Source of the DNA: Linnemannia hyalina
Taxonomy: Eukaryota > Mortierellomycota > Mortierellomycetes > Mortierellales > Mortierellaceae
Assembly: GCA_019671135.1 (NCBI GenBank)
Contig: JAHRHY010000004.1
Coordinates: 1,426,001-1,490,000, forward strand
Length of the DNA stretch: 64,000 nucleotides
Direction: 5' to 3'
Within the stretch, counting starts at the first letter, position 1. Each line of letters starts with the position of its first letter. Both the position numbers and the translations under genes were made by a program. The notes below the pieces were generated by a model. The model was not told the DNA's origin. It was given only the letters and a program-made list of their open reading frames with translations, and made no database searches. Positions 49,162-60,636 of the stretch are shown here, in pieces.

Positions 49162-51830
49162 ATGGAGAGCATCAACTCTGAGGACATTGTCCAGTTCTGC
49201 GCCATCACCTCCGCCGACCCCGATGTCGCCTCCAACTACCTGACCGTAAGCCCTGACGTGCTGACAAATACACCTCACTCTGACTGTACTTGCCTTTGTC
49301 GTACCAAAAAAGCACGCAAGTCTGAAGTCAAGGTCACTAATACCCTCTTCCATTTTGTTCTGTGTATTTCCTTTTGACGACATACACAATGCGGACGACT
49401 CCTAATTTTTCTTTTTATCAAGGTCTGCGATGGATCACTTGACCGCGCTATCACTCTGTACATGGAGAGCGGAGGAATCGACCTGTCAGGAACCACCTCA
49501 ACCTCCAACAACAACAATAATAGCAACGTCAGCAGAGGCGAGCGTCGTTCACGGTCATCCTCCAATGACGGATCTGGTGATTTTGGAGGTTTCGATCAGG
49601 ATGAAGAGTTGGCACGTTCGCTCCAAGAAGAGGATTCCAGGGCTGCCCAATCTATCCGTGCACCAATTGCACCCAGACACGAAATGCTCCTAGGTGACGA
49701 TTATGGTGGCCACAGCAGCAGCTCCATGTTCCACAGTGGCTCCTCCCGTAAGTTTGACTTTTTTTGTTCGTGTGGGTGTGGGTCGCCACTATTTTGTGGT
49801 TTGATATGAAAATTTCGCCTGAAAGGGATGGGAGACAAGGCTTTAGCCTCAACACAAAGGGTGTTCACAGGAGTCCTGTGTGGCATTGCAGCATCACAAA
49901 GACAGTGGAGAGAAGGCAGGCTTGGCTTTAGAGTTCAAAGGAAGGGGTTCGTATAGGCGAAGAGAAGGGACCGGAGAAGATGAGGGTGAACGGCGAAAGG
50001 AAGTTTCAAAAAAATGAGAAACGGATAGAGTCGGACCAAAGCTTTTACCAGCCACACCATTTGGCAGGAACCAGACATGGATGACGTCTCCGTACATATG
50101 AGAAACGGAGCCGAGCTAAGGCTTTGATCAACATACCGCTTGTGGGAGCCTGACAAGTATGACGTCTGCATGCCTGACCTCTTTTGTTTCCGCTGTATGT
50201 CTTATATAGGGGCCCGTGCTGCTCCCTCCGTGTTCTTGCCTCCAGATTCCTCTACTCTTGCTCGTGATGCTTTCCGCGACTTTGCTGCCGAAGCTGCCAC
50301 AATGGGAGGAGATTCAAGCCCAAAGACTTCACGTCTGGCTGACCTGTTCAAGGCGCCGCTCGATATGATGGCTAGAGGTGACTTTGATCAGGTAAAGAAA
50401 ATATCCATGCCGTTTATTACTTTGCACTGCCATTTCATGATTCACAGTACTGCGGTCCTTACAGCCATTGTCTCTTTTATATTGAATCTAGAGCCGAAAT
50501 GTCGCCAAGAACGAGACAAAGTGGCTCATGGTCAACATTCAGGAAGCTGGGGTGTTTGCCTGTCAGGTGTTGAACCGTGATCTCTGGAGCGATCAAAGCG
50601 TCAAGGAGATTGTCAAGGAGAACTTTATCTTTTTGCAGGTACGGCGCGACTTTTTGTGCCCTGATTAACTCTTGTGCTCTCACCACAACGTGTTTGCGAC
50701 AATTTCTTCGCCATGTAAATCTGACTCGACCATTTTAATATATCTGTGGGTACAGTTCTACTCTGATAGCGTGGAAGGCAAGAAGTATGCGGCATACTAC
50801 CCTCTGAAGACATTCCCACATATCGCAATCATCGACCCACGCACAGGTGAGCTTGGAATATCATCGGAAGTAGGAAGTTGCCGAGTACACGTATGCGCAT
50901 TGGTCAGTACTAACGGGAGTCGATTTTTGGGTTTACTACGTGTTTCCTTCAATTAGCCGAAAGAATGCATGTCTGGAGCAAGACCATCGACCCTGTCGAC
51001 TTTCTTTCGGATGGTATGTAATTTTAGATCATGATAATTTTGTCCGCAGACATGAGACTTGGAACTATACTCACTACCCGCCTACCTCTTTCTCTCGTTG
51101 TATCTAGTCTCTGAATTCCTAGATATTCATTCGCTCACGGACTCTGCTTCAAAGCCTTCGCTGCCGAAGAAGAAGAAGATTGTCAAGGACGTATCGGACA
51201 TGACTGAGGAGGAGCAGCTCCATGCAGCGATGATGGCTTCAATGGGCGGCGATGCGTCCAATGCCATCGATGTCCCTGATGAGGAGCCCGAAGATGTTTC
51301 GACGCCATTGGAGGAAGAAGGTAAGCTCGCCTGTTTCATTACAATGAGGTCAATATATTTGGCAGATGAAGGGTGTAAAGTAATAACCTTCGTGTTTTCA
51401 TTATTCGCGCGCTTAGATCCTCTGCCTGAAGTTGAAGTTGTCGAGGAGTCCGTGTTCGATAGCATAAAGCCAGTGCGCCACGAGGAGCCTACCGATTTGG
51501 CAACCTCCACAAGAATTGGTTTCCGTCTCAGCGATGGATCGCGGTTGATGCATCGTTTCCCCAAGTCTGCACCCGTCCGTGCGTTGTTCGAGTACATCAA
51601 GTCTGAAGTTGAGGATGCCCGTACTCAACAGTTTGAGGCAGGTTGAGTTATGTGCTTTTTTTAACCTCAAATTGCTCTTCGATGACGTCCATTTGTTTGC
51701 TAACCACACTCGAATTTTATTTTCTGCTGTGGAATAGCTGGTCTTTATTGGCAAGCAGCTTTTGGATGATATTGACAAGACTCTCACGGAGGTTGGCGTT
51801 GAGAACGCACAGATCATGGTTCAGATGTGA
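49162..51830 (+). CDS. UBA-UAS-UBX domain protein (UBXN7/Ubx5-like)
   Basis: Nine exons (49162-49245, 49423-49747, 50210-50391, 50492-50638, 50756-50846, 50957-51013, 51108-51320, 51417-51637, 51738-51830) encode 470 residues. The N-terminus is a UBA-like helix bundle, then an Asn/Ser linker and a UIM-like helix (DEELARSLQEED). A thioredoxin-like UAS domain spans exons 3-6 (KWLMVNIQEAGVFACQVLNRDLW, FPHIAIID). A second UIM-like EEEQLHAAMMASM follows, and the C-terminal UBX domain begins at TRIGFRLSDGSRL. This order matches UBXN7/Ubx5, adaptors that link ubiquitylated clients to the AAA ATPase p97/Cdc48. The last intron needs a GC donor (GAG|GCAGGT at 51638) so that FE joins LVFIGKQLL. The gene converges on the LYR-protein gene. 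Confidence 0.9.
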
Positions 51831-52106
51831 ACAACCTTTCAAGTAACGAATTTGAGTCAAGAACAGGTGCGATGCTCTTGGATGACATGCACTTTTTTTA
51901 CAACACATTGGAGGTTCGTACCCAGAATACAAACAAAACGACACCTTCTTCTACACATACACCGGCACTCCTTTCTACAGTGAATCTTGCATTATCGTCT
52001 AGCAAAAAGCTTTTACAGAAACAAAAATATTCAAAAAAAGATTTATCCAGCATTTATTATACAAGTTGTTGTTGGTGTTTTCCTGAAGAGATTGACTGTT
52101 CCCTTC

Positions 52107-52690
52107 CTACTTGGCGGTCCTGAAGAGCTTCTGGAAGAAGGTGGGGCCCTTCTTTCCGATAGCCTCAAAGTTCTTCTTGGCAGTCTCCTTTTCCAGCATG
52201 TCGACGAGCTTTGAGTAGTAGTTGGGGTTGCTGGCGGGCGTCAACAGCTTTGGCGAAAGTGGGTACTATTGGATCATTCACGTTCAAAAGGATGGTGTCA
52301 GTCAGCGTACTCAGGCACGGATTCGTTCCAATGCTTTATCCGGCATGTTCACTCCCATTTCTTCTTCTTCCTCCTCCTCCTCCTCCAGTGTGAACAGACA
52401 AACAGATGAAGACTCCTGGATTCCTGTCGTACCTTCTGTTTGAACTCGTTGTGTGTGATCTTCTGGAGGGCCTCGAGTTGGGCCTGGGCGTCCTTGATTC
52501 TCGAGGCGAGGGTATCTTGGTTACCAGTGCCGGTAGTGAGGGGAGATCGGAAGGACTCTGTGACCTGGCTCCGGAGAGCGGTCTTCATGTTGCGGGTGGG
52601 GCGGATGGGATCTGCAGGCCACTTGTTGATGACGCGGAGGAATGACCTGTAGAGCGAGGGAACTGATTGCTGTGCTGCTGTTGATGCCAT
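52107..52690 (-). CDS. Small LYR-motif protein, UQCC2/Cbp6-like
   Basis: Two exons (52433-52690 and 52107-52265) encode 138 residues. The N-terminus has SLYRSFLRVINKWP with a Leu-Tyr-Arg motif at 13-15, followed by PTRNMKTALRSQVTESFR. This resembles the UQCC2/Cbp6 family, mitochondrial factors for cytochrome b synthesis and complex III assembly. The second half is helical (LEALQKITHNEFKQK, NPNYYSKLVDMLEKE) and ends in a basic KGPTFFQKLFRTAK. I see no clear cleavable presequence. Other LYR proteins (LYRM family) remain possible, so the subfamily is tentative. The gene model itself is firm: strong GTACGA donor, AATAG acceptor and consistent phase. Confidence 0.65.
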
Positions 52691-53216
52691 GGTTGATGTC
52701 TTTGCTGAATGGTCCTGAGAGAGGGGTGAATGCTGAGAGGAGCGTCAGGGCCAGGTACGATTATTGTTTATTGCACCTGGCTGGTAAGTATCGGACCAGT
52801 GACTGCTTTGAGGATCTTGCGAGGCGATATGAATGGTCAGTAGTTGTCGAAATCAATATGATGCGCAGAGCTAGCCGTTCGCTTCGCTGTGGTTGACTCG
52901 CATTGAGGACGAAATATTATCAGCAAAAACTGTCGACAATCCACGATTTGATGATCTGACTGATGCCGGGGGGTCCAACACCTGGGACCCTTGGACCAGC
53001 TGATCACAGCGGTCCCTCCTGGGAACTGGGCAGTTTATGAACGAAGTGACTGCCAGGCGCGTTCAATTACAGGTTGGTAGCAATTTGCACATGCTTTAAC
53101 AGACAAGCAAGCAAGCAAGCAACTATTTTTGCGTTTGTGTTCGTGTCGTGCCCTTTTCGCACTTTTGTTCTATTTCCTTCTCATCGTCATTTTCTCCTTC
53201 CTCTACAGGTCACACG
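52691..53216. other. Divergent promoter region, LYR protein / membrane protein
   Basis: This 526-bp region contains a short GCAA repeat (53103-53121) and a CT-rich end. An acceptor-like CTACAG ends at 53208, 8 bp before the next ATG, suggesting a leader intron in the membrane-protein gene. Nothing else is recognisable. Confidence 0.5.
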
Positions 53217-54314
53217 ATGCTCATCTCAAACTCCATCGCACGAGGCGCGATCGGCACCCTCTCAGTCGCCACAGGAATCAGCATCTTTCTGTACCTCCTT
53301 CAGACAACCCCAGAGTACATCGAGCCCAGCACCCAGAAGTGTCTCGTCCCAATCTTGGCAGCCGAAGACACCCATATCCCCGTTCCCGGTGTCGACCGTA
53401 TTGTCTGTATCCTCCGCCCTTACTTTGAGGACAGCACGCGTACCGACTATGGCCGTCTGGTCTTGATGCAGCTGGGTCCCTTCTTGGCGCCCATCATGCT
53501 CCTTTCGATCGTCGAGGCTAGTCGCAAGGGCAACCATTGGTCCCTCATGTCGCTCTCGCCCTTCTCTGCTCTCTTCTCGTACCTGACCGGTATTGGTATC
53601 TACTTGCCCGTCATTTTTGTCCCCCTCTCGATCAAGGGCCGCTCCCGTGTAGAGTCGACCGCTGCTGGATCTTCCATCTCCCTGGCAAGAGTCTATGCCT
53701 TGATTGTTACTCTGGTCGCACTCTGGTTCGCCGTCGCTGTCTTGTTCGCCCCTGGACCCACTGTCGTTGGAGAAGAGAACTCGTGGATCCCTCTGAGCAC
53801 CGCCGTTAACATTGTCATCATGCTCTCGCTCTGGCTCATCTACACGCCCCTGACTTGGTTCTTCGAGGTGACAGGACTGGCCTCGCTTAAGGGCAAGACT
53901 GACGCGCAAAAGACTGAGCAAGACAGGGACGCCCGCCGCCTGCTCCGGGACACCTTCTTGGTCACGGCAGGAATCAATGCAGGACTTTATTATGTTGGTC
54001 TAATTGGTTTCTGGCACGGAACTACGCCTATCGAGCATATCCTCAAGGCCTTTGACCACGGCTTCCGCGTTGAGCATCTCATGTACGCGCCCGCGTACTT
54101 TTTGCTCTGGGACCATTTCGGCGCGATTGCTGGTGGATTGTTCTGGGTTCTGACAGATGCGCGGTCAATTGCTGATCCCCTGCTGTACTTGGTCCTGGCT
54201 GTCCTTTTCTCGCCCGGTTCTGCGTTGATGATTCATGCCGCCAAGAGAGAGCAACGCCTTTTGAAGTATGTCCAGTCCTTGGGCAACTCCAACAAGAAGC
54301 TCAAGACCAAGTAA
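53217..54314 (+). CDS. Polytopic membrane protein of unknown family, about eight helices
   Basis: One uninterrupted exon codes 365 residues from the ATG at 53217, which directly follows a probable leader-intron acceptor. An in-frame upstream CTG-type extension is unlikely to be translated. I do not recognise the family. About eight hydrophobic helices are visible: near the N-terminus (SVATGISIFLYLLQ), QLGPFLAPIMLL, FSYLTGIGIYLPVIF, YALIVTLVALWFAVAVLF, AVNIVIMLSLWLIY, ITAGIN/LYYVGLIGFW, YAPAYFLLWDHFGAI and YLVLAVLFSPGSALMI. The tail is basic (KKLKTK), as in many ER proteins. Conserved-looking polar residues sit in FWHGTTPIEH and LLWDHFGA. An enzyme or transporter role is possible, but I assign none. 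The stop codon is only 67 bp from that of the convergent FHA gene. Confidence 0.8.
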   Translation: MLISNSIARGAIGTLSVATGISIFLYLLQTTPEYIEPSTQKCLVPILAAEDTHIPVPGVDRIVCILRPYFEDSTRTDYGRLVLMQLGPFLAPIMLLSIVEASRKGNHWSLMSLSPFSALFSYLTGIGIYLPVIFVPLSIKGRSRVESTAAGSSISLARVYALIVTLVALWFAVAVLFAPGPTVVGEENSWIPLSTAVNIVIMLSLWLIYTPLTWFFEVTGLASLKGKTDAQKTEQDRDARRLLRDTFLVTAGINAGLYYVGLIGFWHGTTPIEHILKAFDHGFRVEHLMYAPAYFLLWDHFGAIAGGLFWVLTDARSIADPLLYLVLAVLFSPGSALMIHAAKREQRLLKYVQSLGNSNKKLKTK

Positions 54315-54335
54315 TCAACCTGAACACGTAACAGA

Positions 54336-54341
54336 AATAAA
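54336..54341 (+). terminator. Candidate poly(A) signal of the membrane-protein gene
   Basis: AATAAA lies 21 bp after the stop codon. Cleavage 15-25 nt downstream would fall inside the 3' region of the opposite gene. Confidence 0.45.
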
Positions 54342-54373
54342 AATGGAATCGATTCAATTATTTACACTATGAT

Positions 54374-54379
54374 TTTATT
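54374..54379 (-). terminator. Candidate poly(A) signal of the FHA gene
   Basis: The minus strand reads AATAAA just after the FHA stop codon. It faces the signal at 54336-54341, so the two transcripts probably overlap. Confidence 0.45.
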
Positions 54380-54381
54380 AT

Positions 54382-55419
54382 TCAATGTCCTTCGTCGGAA
54401 TCGGACCCATTCCCCGAGTCGGTGAGGTCCTCGCAGATGAAGCTGGACTCTGCTGAGATGTCGCTGGATCGCGCGTCGACGTCCATGGCGTCCTCCTTGT
54501 CAGAATCGGACGTGTTTTCCGAGTCGTCGACAATCTCCATTCTGTGGATATCATCGATATCCTTGTAGCTGTGTGGTATATTTGTCGGGTCATGAGCACG
54601 CGTTAAATTGGTATAGACCGGATTTGCTGTAGCGGCAGTAGTGGATGTGATGGCATTGATGGTGGTACTTGCGGCGGGTGCCCTTGATGCTGACAGCGAA
54701 TCCGTCTTTGGTCTCTCTGTGGTTCCAGTGGTCGTTGTTGCAGTTGGAGTCTCGGTTTTTTTAGAAGGAGGTGCGGAACGCGGGAAGGCGGGTGGTGGTT
54801 TCAAAGGCGACGACGTGTTACCACTGCTGGCAATACCGACAGGAGACTCCTTCCTGGTGCTCTTGTCCTGTGCGGGACTCGAGTCGCTGTTGAGCTGTAT
54901 CAGAACTTGAAATTTGTTCTTTTGTTCGTCATTGAAAAAAATGTCGGCAAAAATTGCATTTAGAGGACATGAGATGTCATGTGCAATGCGTCGAATCTGA
55001 ACGTTGAGAACCCCACTTTGGTAGATGTATTTTTACCTCGATAAGGGTAATGACATCGCTGTCCTTGACCTTGGAGGGTGTGTCGTTGGAGAGTGCTTTG
55101 CCGTTGAGTGAGGATCGGTTTGTTCCGAGGTTCGTGATTGTGATTTCGTCTCCCTTTGAGGTCAGCTGGACTGCATGGAATGAATGACAGACATAGAACG
55201 GGGGGTAAGTATTCCTGTTTGAATATTCCCTTTTTTTTCTTACGTCCTGCTGCTTCAAACAATCGTTGACATGGATGCGCGTCAATTGCCTTGTTTGCGA
55301 CTGATATGAGGGGATGTGACGCCTACGAAGGTGTTTCTACCAAGGATGAGGGTCGTATCCTGGAGGAGGCCTACGGACTGTCCAGTCTCTGTGAATGTTA
55401 GTGTCGCGACTGTCGTCAT
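54382..55419 (-). CDS. FHA-domain protein with disordered acidic tail
   Basis: Three exons (55290-55419, 55037-55170, 54382-54894) encode 258 residues. Residues about 5-95 form an FHA domain: LGRN (Gly27, Arg28), HISRKQ (Ser40, Arg41), then VQLTSKG and LGTNRSSLNG. These are the residues that bind phosphothreonine. The spacing resembles the FHA of PNKP/APLF-type repair proteins, but no kinase, phosphatase or nuclease domain follows. The remainder is Ser/Thr/Pro-rich and ends in a long Asp/Glu/Ser stretch, which could be a CK2-type phosphorylation platform (inference). Intron 1 must use a GC donor (CAAG|GCAATT at 55289) to join HISRKQ to VQLTSKG in frame; GT-AG alternatives remove the conserved SRKQ motif. 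Confidence 0.78.
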
Positions 55420-56080
55420 TGCCAGGATAACAGGTATTGGATTGGATTGGAGGGGATGTGCGTGTAAAGCAGGAAACTAGTCTGGATGTACAAGGGAAGG
55501 GGTGACGGAGTGACAAAGGAAGTAAAATCGATGCACAGCGCATATCGATCAATTTTCAATTTTTTCAATTGACTCGAGGACAGTGAGAGATGACGAAACA
55601 AAAGAGTAAAAAAAGGGTCGCCACCATTCACTCCTCTCGCTGCCCAAACGGACAGCCCTGGTGAAGAGTGCAATCGAGATCAACAAAAGAGGAGGCAGTA
55701 GTCGAAAGGGGAAGGTGGGATAGCAAAAGTATTAGGGTCTTGATCTGTCCGTCCTATGTCGCTCCTTCTGCTTCTGGACCTGTTTCTCCCCCCCCCCCCC
55801 GCATTGCGAGCCCAAGCTCATCGATCGATTCACTCAAGTTTTCTTTACTGACTGTACAATCTGCGGCGAATCACTTTTCCCGACAAATGAATTGAATTGT
55901 CTTACTTCTGATCATTTTATCGTATCTCTCCTCTCCTTCTTTGCTTCTTCCCTTCTCTTCTCTTTTTTTTTTCTTTCTTTCTTCTCTCCCTCATTCTCTA
56001 CCAACACCCCCCAGTCTTTCACTCTCTCTCCACTCCCCACTCTCTCATTCCTCTTCTCATTCACAAACTTTTCCACAACA
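55420..56080. other. Divergent promoter region, FHA / Sec14-like
   Basis: This 661-bp spacer has a C run near 55789-55800 and a CT-rich leader before the Sec14-like start. No coding or RNA feature is recognised. Confidence 0.6.
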
Positions 56081-58003
56081 ATGACTGCAGAAGATCACCA
56101 ACCAAGATTCACCCCATCCCAGGAATGCCGTCCCCCACAACAGCCCGACGCCCTCACAGACTCCCAGACCGAGACCCTCGACGCCCTCCGGTCCCACATC
56201 CACGAGACTGTCGTTAAGACAGAGACTCACCGTCGGTGGGCCGACGACCGTTGTCTTATCCGTTACCTCAGATCCAAGAAATGGAACCTGCAGGAGGCCA
56301 AGCAGGCCGTCCAGGAGTCCATGCTCTGGCGCGATTCTTATGGACCTAATCAACCTGATAAGGATGCACTCTGGATCGAGGTAAGAATACTTTTTTTTTT
56401 TGTCGGTGCGCATTAGTGCCCATCCTTTGACTTTTTGGGGAGACAAAAGGATAGAACCAATTAGGCCATCATTCTTTTTTTTTTTCAACCAACTGGATGA
56501 AGGCATTTGAACTCGAGGAACGGACAAAGAACAAGGAACACAAGGAAAGACTCAAGGACCAAGGAAGGCTATATGATGGCAAGGTGCAGGGACAAAAACC
56601 AAACAGCAAGTTATTCTGTTCTCGAATCCGATGAGAGAACAGTTTAGTGCGCCGTCCATTAGACTTTTTTCTGTCCATATGTTCATTGTTGTTGGGCTTT
56701 ATCATTCTTTTGTTTATTTTTACCATATTCACCTTCTGTGTCACCCTCATTCACTAATGAACCCCAACGGCCCACCGCAGGTTAGCTGCTGAACTGGACT
56801 GGACCTGGCTTGATTCCCACAATATACAGGAGGGAAAAAATAGCAACTGGAGCTTGATTGTGTCAAATAACTGAGGGAACAAGAATACCAGAAAAGATGC
56901 TGAATGATGTACACGGGCACAGAAGAATGACGCAGGGATAGCAAAAAGGAACTCACCGACATGGAAATAACTGGATCCAGCAGGACAAACCGGTTCATGG
57001 CACCTGGACAACAAAAAAACAAGAATGAAAATATGGGAAAAAAACTGACTCGTTCGTCATGGACATTTTACCGGAAATAGACTGCGGTGGGAAAGTTGTA
57101 CGTTTCAGGATTTGACATGGAATCCCGTCCGTTGCTGTATATGAAGCCCCGCCTGGAAAATACCGCAGCGTCGCCCTCTCAGATCCGTCATGTTGTCTAC
57201 CACCTCGAGATTGCTCTCGCCCTTATGCCCGAGGGGGTCGAGAAGCTGTGCATCATCATCGACTTTGCAGGATCGTCCATGACCAAGAACCCAGGCGTGG
57301 CAGTCGCCCGAGAGATTATCAATGTCCTCGGAAACCATTACCCTGAGCGCCTTGGAAAGGGGTACATCATCCATGGTATGTGTTCTGGTTAGCTTTGCTC
57401 TCTCTTTTCTTGGTATATTTGGGATCTCTTTTTATCTTTGTATTCATGCAAATGAATGAATGATGCGATACTAGGAGAAATGACCGTAATCTATTCCCGT
57501 GGCTCACAACACCCCTTCCCTCTGCTTTGCCCTTCGACTTTGGTGTGTGTGTGTGAATAATAATAGCACCATGGTTCTTCTTCCCATTCTTCAAGCTGAT
57601 CTCGCCCTTCATCGACCCCGTCACCAAGGAAAAGATCAACTTTGTCGACATGAAGAAGCAAAAACCAAAACCAAAAACCATCATCTCGGCCCCTTCCTCC
57701 GCAGCGGCTTCCGAAATCGAACTCACCAACGGCGTATCATCCTCCGCAGCATCCACGGCATCTTCCAAAAAGCCATCAGCAAACAAGGACAACAAAGACG
57801 GAACATCAACGGATCAGGTCAACTTGCTGGATATGATTCCTGAGGATATGCTAGAACGGGAGTTTGGAGGATCTTCGGATTTTGTTTATAACCAGCAGAT
57901 CTATTGGGATGCTGCTGATCGGGTCTTGGCTGATTCGAGAGCTCGTCTGGAGAATGGCGCTTCTACATCCGCGACGACCGCTGTTGTTCAAGAAGCCGCA
58001 TAG
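56081..58003 (+). CDS. CRAL-TRIO (Sec14-like) lipid-transfer protein
   Basis: Three exons (56081-56380, 57081-57375, 57567-58003) encode 343 residues. Residues about 40-100 are the CRAL-TRIO N-terminal helices (RWADDRCLIRYLRSKKWNLQEA). The lipid-binding fold follows: TAVGKLYVSGFDMESRPLLYM, IIIDFAGSS, and after intron 2 APWFFFPFFKLISPFIDPVTKEKI. The last 110 residues are Ser/Ala-rich and end in a short helix with PEDMLEREFGG. Such proteins move or present phosphatidylinositol and other lipids between membranes; the exact ligand is unknown. It looks like a Sec14-like paralogue (Pdr16/Csr1-type) rather than Sec14 itself (tentative). Intron 1 is long (700 nt) and appears empty. The gene is divergent from the FHA gene and convergent with the ceramide synthase. 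Confidence 0.88.
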
Positions 58004-58663
58004 ATGCCATCCGCCTCATCCACACACACACACACACACTTCAAAGAATTCAGCATATATATCCCCCCCACTCTTCACTCTTCTTATGCACTTCATTCTC
58101 ATCTTCATCCAAATAAAAAAAGATTACGGTACTCTCAGACAATCGGAGACTGACATGAACCAATGCAATTGCTATCCTTAACTGAGATAAGAGCACGAGG
58201 ACAGCGTGCATCTATATATGCAATACTCAGAGCTCAAGACATCCCAAATACACCTCACAATCACCCGCAAGTGAGTGGGTAAGACCTTCAAGCAGCCAGC
58301 CCCATAACGAACTAAAGCTCGCATCAAACGAGGTAAGCGCCCACAAGTTGCTCATGTTCTTCAACAAAAAAAAAAAAAGGGAAACTCTGTCTCAACAGAG
58401 ACTAGAAGGTTTTATTACAGGTATTAGAAGTTATGATAATAGTAGCATGATGGATAAGCAAAGAAAGAAAAGGAGTTGCTGATGGAAATGGTATGTGCAT
58501 GAAGTTTTTTTTTTGGGAGTTGGGCAAAGTGCTTTGACAGGGATAAACACACGGCTGTGGGTATGTGCGCAAACAGAAAAAAAAATGGGGTGATTTTTCC
58601 TGCCTCCGCCTCCTTCTTTCGCTTCTGCCCTGTCCAATGCAAAATGTCAATCCAGAGATCGCT
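58004..58663. other. Convergent 3' region, Sec14-like / ceramide synthase
   Basis: This 660-bp spacer begins with a (CA)n microsatellite (58017-58039) and an AATAAA near 58112, a plausible poly(A) signal for the Sec14-like gene. No gene is recognised. Confidence 0.55.
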
Positions 58664-60636
58664 TTAACGTCTCTGCTTAGTGTTGTGGTGAACGTGTTCT
58701 GGCGCGGTGACGATCTCCTCCTCATCCTCACTGCGGTCATCAACAACGCCTCCCTTGCTGGCAAACATCTTGTACACAATCCTGAAGATCGACCACAGCC
58801 AAAAGAACATCAACGACTGGAGGACCAGGAGGAGTCCAGTGATAGTGTAGTGTGTCGTCTTGGTGTAGTACTCGCCAGCGTAGATGGTCCAGGCATAGAT
58901 GATATGGCCGTACAGGAAATGGCGGGTGTAGATCCAGATGAACATGAAGCATGCAAAGACGGGGTCGCAGATGCTGTCTGGCATTCCAACGTACTTCAAG
59001 CACTTGCCCAGGGCGAGGACAACATCTGCGAGATCCATCGAGACAAAGACGGCGGTTCCGAATGTTGTCACGTCCAGCAAGAATGAGCAGATAATCAACA
59101 AGACCGTAACGAAATGGTGGCTACATTGTTCAATTGACAGGTAAAAAAGAGTGTAGGTTAGATACTATCCAGTCAATTGATTCACGATTCATACATAATG
59201 ACAAACGCTCTTAGCACACAAAAGAAGAATAGACGGGACTGACGAACCTGATCATGGCCAAAAAGTCCTTGCGAGGAGCCTCAATGCAGAGAACAAACAT
59301 CTGCTGGATCCAGAACGAAAACTGAAGCCAGTAGTAGTACTTGGTGATGACAGGCAGGGCAGTGAGAGGGTAGCTGTCAAAGAACTGGTCGGTGTGGAAC
59401 CACACAAACCAGTTGTTCCATGTGGGAGTCAGTTGGATGCAGTACTACAGAAGAATGAAGATGAAAAAGAGTTTGCTGTTAGATTCTACTGCGATCGTAT
59501 GTCACTTTGCTGTTGGCTTAATGTTTAACCCTGCTCTCCTGTATGATTTAATGCCTTGTAGGTCCACGGTTTGTTGTCTTCTGCCTGCCTGATCCAGACG
59601 CCCGATTCAAGTGAAAATAGGTTCACCTGCTTACAAAAACCGACATCACACAAGAAAAAATATTTCAAAGGGCGAAAGGTATGACCGGCCCGAAAAAAAC
59701 AAAAAAGAAACAAAGCAAATAGGATAATGAAGCAGAAAGGCTAATGCTGCGTAAAGCAAAAAAAAAAAACTTACCATGCCAAGAACCCAACTACATGAGT
59801 AATAGATACAGATCCAGCCCTGTTCCGCAAAACGAAGAATCGAACGGTCGGTTGTCGCGCCGAAACGGGCAGCCATGGGCATCAGGATATATGTCATCAC
59901 GGCGGCTCTGAGAAAAGTAAACACCGTAACCCAGAACAAGCAAAAGTAGAGATCCTCCCATGATTTCTCGTATGTGTTTGTGATTGCGTCGTATTCCTGG
60001 AAGAATAGAAACTTTTTGGCGAATGAATTGGGGAAGAGGGCATACGTCCCGAGGATCGTCAGGATGGCAATCAAGGGGGCATCTATTCAAACGAAAGAAG
60101 AGAAACAGAGAGAAAAAGAGGGAGTTAGGAGGTTGGAAAACAGACACAGGAAAGTCAAATATATTCAAGACGAGATATTCCTGCTATGGACAGGTGTGTA
60201 TGAGGAAACAGACGATGATCGTCATTCCAGCGTAGCCGCCTTGTACTTGTCCATGATGTATCCAAGCGTCGAAAGAAAAGGAGACGACAACTCTCGACCG
60301 AGGACAGACGATCGAGTGAGTATCAGTCCTGTTGCCATCGAAAAAAAACAACTTTTCTTCCTGAATTGAGTCCTGTCCAGCTTCAACTATAATCAGTCGT
60401 CTTGAACAAAGCAGATATGCCTCGTGTCTCTGAGCGCTTTCAATGTGCAATCGATAGCTTGTCACTCGTTGCGGAAAAGAATAGTTACCAATCTGGTGCC
60501 TGGCAAGTGTTCCCAAGAGTCCTTTCCTGTGCTGGACCTTTGGCTGGATAAACTTGCCGCCGACGTTGCTGGAATTAAGCGGCTTCTCGTGGGTGTGCAG
60601 GGACCCGTGCGAGGCCGTTGCTGAAATGGAGGACAT
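58664..60636 (-). CDS. LAG1: Ceramide synthase (Lag1/Lac1 family)
   Basis: Four exons (60489-60636, 59775-60082, 59248-59444, 58664-59120) encode 369 residues. The TLC/Lag1 signature is present: an amphipathic stretch (KYYYWLQFSFWIQQMFVLCIEAPRKDF), then SHHFVTVLL with the essential His pair (219-220), and VSMDLADVVLALGKCLKY with Asp247 and Asp250. Several membrane helices flank these. The enzyme N-acylates sphingoid bases with acyl-CoA in the ER. The C-terminal tail is acidic (DDRSEDEEE), a CK2-type feature in yeast homologues. I chose the ATG at 60636 because it opens a hydrophilic N-terminus in phase; an upstream exon is not needed. The third intron uses a slightly weak donor (AG|GTTCGT). 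Confidence 0.93.

Noticed and set aside
55261..55345. Possible frameshift mutation in the FHA gene
   Set aside because: The apparent break after HISRKQ disappears with a GC-AG intron that keeps all FHA motifs, so I do not call a pseudogene.
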